Positions 62,119-64,000 of a DNA stretch of 64,000 nucleotides are shown here, in pieces. Each line of letters starts with the position of its first letter. The first letter of the stretch is position 1. Made by a program: the position numbers and the translations under genes. Location: the NCBI RefSeq assembly GCF_900101045.1, contig NZ_FNFN01000006.1, positions 310,001 to 374,000 on the forward strand, read 5' to 3'. Source of the stretch: Nocardioides sp. YR527. GTDB taxonomy: Bacteria > Actinomycetota > Actinomycetes > Propionibacteriales > Nocardioidaceae. Below the pieces are notes generated by a model. It was not told where the DNA came from and ran no database searches. It saw only the letters and a program-made list of their open reading frames with translations.

Positions 62119-63069
62119 ATGAAGTCCGTGTCCGACGGAGGCCGTCCTGAGCTGCGGGTGCGCCTTGCCGCCGAGGCCGCGAGCGTGCCTGGTGCGCGCA
62201 GATTCGTCACCGACGGGCTCGTGGAGTGGGGTCGTGAGCATCTCGTCGACGATGCCGCCCTGTGCATCACCGAGATGGCGGCGAACTCAGCCCTGCACAG
62301 CGGCAGCCCCTATATGCACATCCGTCTGTGCGACCTCGAACCGGCGGTGCGGCTCAGCGTCGAGGACGACGGTGCCTTGATCCCGCTCCCAGCCGTCGCC
62401 CCACCTCCTGTCCAGAGCCAGGGCACCACCGGGCGCGGGCTTGCGATCGTCTCGGTGCTGGCGAAGTCGTGGGGGATCGAGGAGCATGTCGACGGGCGAC
62501 GGATCTGGGCCGAGATCGCCGGCGACGGCGTCGAGCACGACGTACGACCGCCCACGGTGAGGTACGGCGAGAAGGCGATGCCGGAGCCCGTCGCCCTTCC
62601 CACGGACTGGGTCACCGTGCGACTGCCTGCCTGCCCGGTGCAGCTGGGGCTCCAGATCGACCAGCGGCTCGACGATCTGGTCCGTGAGCTCCAGCTCATC
62701 GACTCCGAGGACGGCCCGACCCCGCCGCGCGAGCTCGGCGAACTCATCGAGCGGCTGGTGACCCGGCCGGCCTTCGCACGTCACATGGGTCGTCGGATCG
62801 CTCTGGACGCAGCCGCGGCGGGGCTGGAGTACGTCGACATCGAGATGACCCTTCCCCGCGAGATGGGCCCCATGCTGCGAGAGCTGCTGGCTGCCGACAA
62901 CCTGGCCGACGAGATCAGCGAGACCCACCAGCTGCTCACCCTGCGCTCCACGCCGGAGATGGTGTCGCTGCGGACCTGGTTCACCGAGAGCATCGTCGGT
63001 CAGGCGGAGAAGGACGCCGACCCGGTGCCGTACGACGAGTGGGTGCAGGCGAACGGCGAGCCCGGGTGA
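62119..63069 (+). CDS. RsbW-like ATP-binding protein with an extra C-terminal domain
   Basis: A 316-residue protein. Residues 1-140 form a histidine-kinase-like ATPase domain of the RsbW/SpoIIAB type: CITEMAANSALHSGS is the N box, LSVEDDGAL the G1 box and GTTGRGLAIVSVLAK the G2 region. No kinase dimerisation domain is present. Residues 150-316 are an unassigned helical domain with RLPACPVQLGLQIDQRLDD and an acidic end. RsbW-like proteins bind sigma factors or anti-anti-sigma partners, so a role in stress signalling is likely. No partner gene is adjacent. Confidence 0.85.
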   Translation: MKSVSDGGRPELRVRLAAEAASVPGARRFVTDGLVEWGREHLVDDAALCITEMAANSALHSGSPYMHIRLCDLEPAVRLSVEDDGALIPLPAVAPPPVQSQGTTGRGLAIVSVLAKSWGIEEHVDGRRIWAEIAGDGVEHDVRPPTVRYGEKAMPEPVALPTDWVTVRLPACPVQLGLQIDQRLDDLVRELQLIDSEDGPTPPRELGELIERLVTRPAFARHMGRRIALDAAAAGLEYVDIEMTLPREMGPMLRELLAADNLADEISETHQLLTLRSTPEMVSLRTWFTESIVGQAEKDADPVPYDEWVQANGEPG

Positions 63070-63317
63070 GGGTGAGCCCCAGGAGGAACTCGATCTGCAG
63101 GGCGGGTCTCGACCGGCTCGACCACTAGCGGGGGTGGGTTCGATGAACCGTCGATGAACCCGTGATGAAGGCATGTAGGGAAGCCTTCCGAGTGGTCAAG
63201 TTGGGGTCTTTTCGCTGCCTAGAATCCTGCGGTCACCGGCCAACCGGGGCACCGGCGAGACGTGTTCTCGGCGTTCGGGGGATCGTCACGGTTAAGTACT
63301 TTTGAGGACCCCACCAC

Positions 63318-64000
63318 ATGCCTTCGACCCTGCTGTCGTTCCCCTACTACCGGAGCAACCCCTACCTCACGATGCTCACCGTGGCACCGCGGGCGGCGGG
63401 CTGGGACGTGGTCGAGGGAGTGCAGGGGCTGCACCGGCTCGAGGCTCGTGCGGGGCACATGGGGCGGGGCGACGTGCTCCACGTCCACTGGACCTCGCCG
63501 GTGACCGCCGGTTGCGAGAGCCTCGAGGAGGCCTGGGCCAACGCCGCGCGGTTCGAGGACGTGCTGAGCGGTCTGCGCGACCGTGGCGCCGACGTGCTGT
63601 GGACGGTGCACAACTCGATCGCCCACGAGGCCGACTACGTCGATGTCGAGCTTGCGGTCGCCAAGGCGCTGGCGAGCTACGCGACCCGGATCATCCAGCT
63701 CAACCCGGCCACCGTCGAGGAGACCGCCGCCTACTACGCGCTCCCGCCGGACAAGGTCGTCGACCTGCCGCACTCGTCCTACCTCGGCGTCTATCCCGAC
63801 GGTGGCGACGACGCCGCCTCGCGCGAGCGCATCGGGGTCCCGCAGGGAGTGCCGACGGTCGGCTTCATCGGTCAGATCCGGGCGTACAAGGGCCTCGACG
63901 TCCTGTGCCGGGCGGTCGAGATCGCCGCTGAGCAGGTGCCCGACCTGACCTTCGTCGTGGCCGGCAAGGTGGTGCCTGCCGCAGACGTGGAGACGGTCGA
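63318..64000 (+). CDS. Family 4 glycosyltransferase, N-terminal part (runs off the window)
   Basis: About 227 residues are present; the gene continues beyond 64000. STLLSFPYYRSNPYLTMLT opens the first Rossmann domain, VLHVHWTSPVT and VLWTVHNSIAHEADY follow as in trehalose/mannosyl GT4 enzymes, and the second domain begins GVPTVGFIGQIRAYKGLDVL. The enzyme would transfer a sugar from a nucleotide donor with retention. ATG 63318 is preceded by GAGGACC. The 248-base gap before it contains short copies of the CTCGACC repeat string but no gene. Confidence 0.9.
   Translation, partial: MPSTLLSFPYYRSNPYLTMLTVAPRAAGWDVVEGVQGLHRLEARAGHMGRGDVLHVHWTSPVTAGCESLEEAWANAARFEDVLSGLRDRGADVLWTVHNSIAHEADYVDVELAVAKALASYATRIIQLNPATVEETAAYYALPPDKVVDLPHSSYLGVYPDGGDDAASRERIGVPQGVPTVGFIGQIRAYKGLDVLCRAVEIAAEQVPDLTFVVAGKVVPAADVETV

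Overview
The window is high-GC actinobacterial DNA, most likely from a member of the Nocardioidaceae or a close relative. The evidence is GC-rich third codon positions throughout, frequent GTG and some TTG starts, a coenzyme F420 gene (fbiD/cofC), an NdgR-type IclR regulator divergent from leuCD, and a housekeeping gene order like that of Mycobacterium and Streptomyces (IclR-leuC-leuD-[hupB position]-fbiD-gpsA-ddl-thiL-rpmB-fakA-recG-rsmD-coaD-yceD-rpmF-rnc-mutM-smc). The species assignment is inference. I see no tRNA, rRNA, CRISPR array, insertion sequence or replication origin.

1-3.1 kb: histidine utilisation (hutH, start of hutU) with a paired palindrome between them, preceded by an LCP-family cell-wall protein. 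3.2-5.6 kb: an alkylation-repair operon (Ada/AlkA fusion plus Ogt) and a small lipoprotein. 5.7-8.6 kb: ndgR and leuCD, closed by strong terminators. 8.7-13.2 kb: an anchored extracytoplasmic protein, a lysine/alanine-rich histone-like protein at the hupB position, fbiD, an acyltransferase and gpsA. 13.3-18 kb: secreted chitinase, gamma-glutamyltransferase and a trans-sulfuration-type PLP enzyme. 18.1-21.5 kb: an alpha/beta hydrolase, a membrane-fused Mur ligase and a Ddl-like ATP-grasp enzyme in tandem, facing a second Ddl-like gene. 22.6-30.8 kb: a stand-alone Lrp/AsnC domain, thiL, rpmB, a methyltransferase, a FakA-like kinase, recG, rsmD and coaD.

30.8-42.3 kb: a first surface-glycan block with a methyltransferase, two paralogous large membrane proteins around a GT-C-like glycosyltransferase, a 560-bp fold-back repeat, a flippase-like protein, a DPM1-like GT2 and a YfhO-like giant membrane protein. 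42.4-45 kb returns to housekeeping genes (yceD, rpmF, rnc, mutM); rnc appears to lack any ATG/GTG/TTG start. 45.3-57.6 kb: a second surface-glycan block with a GT8, a 1378-residue HAD-GT4-GT fusion, an OafA-like acyltransferase with an SGNH domain, a FkbM methyltransferase, a GT2, a rhomboid-like protein lacking the catalytic serine, and a polysaccharide pyruvyl transferase. 57.7-61.3 kb is smc. The end carries a zinc-ribbon protein, a CGNR regulator, an RsbW-like ATPase and the start of a GT4.

Taken together, the window is a conserved core of DNA repair, ribosome, cofactor and chromosome genes, interrupted at two points by genes likely to build, modify and export a cell-surface polysaccharide. 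The features I find most unusual are the hydrolase/Mur ligase/ATP-grasp triad, the tail-only histone-like protein at the hupB locus, the large fold-back element, and the non-canonical start of rnc.
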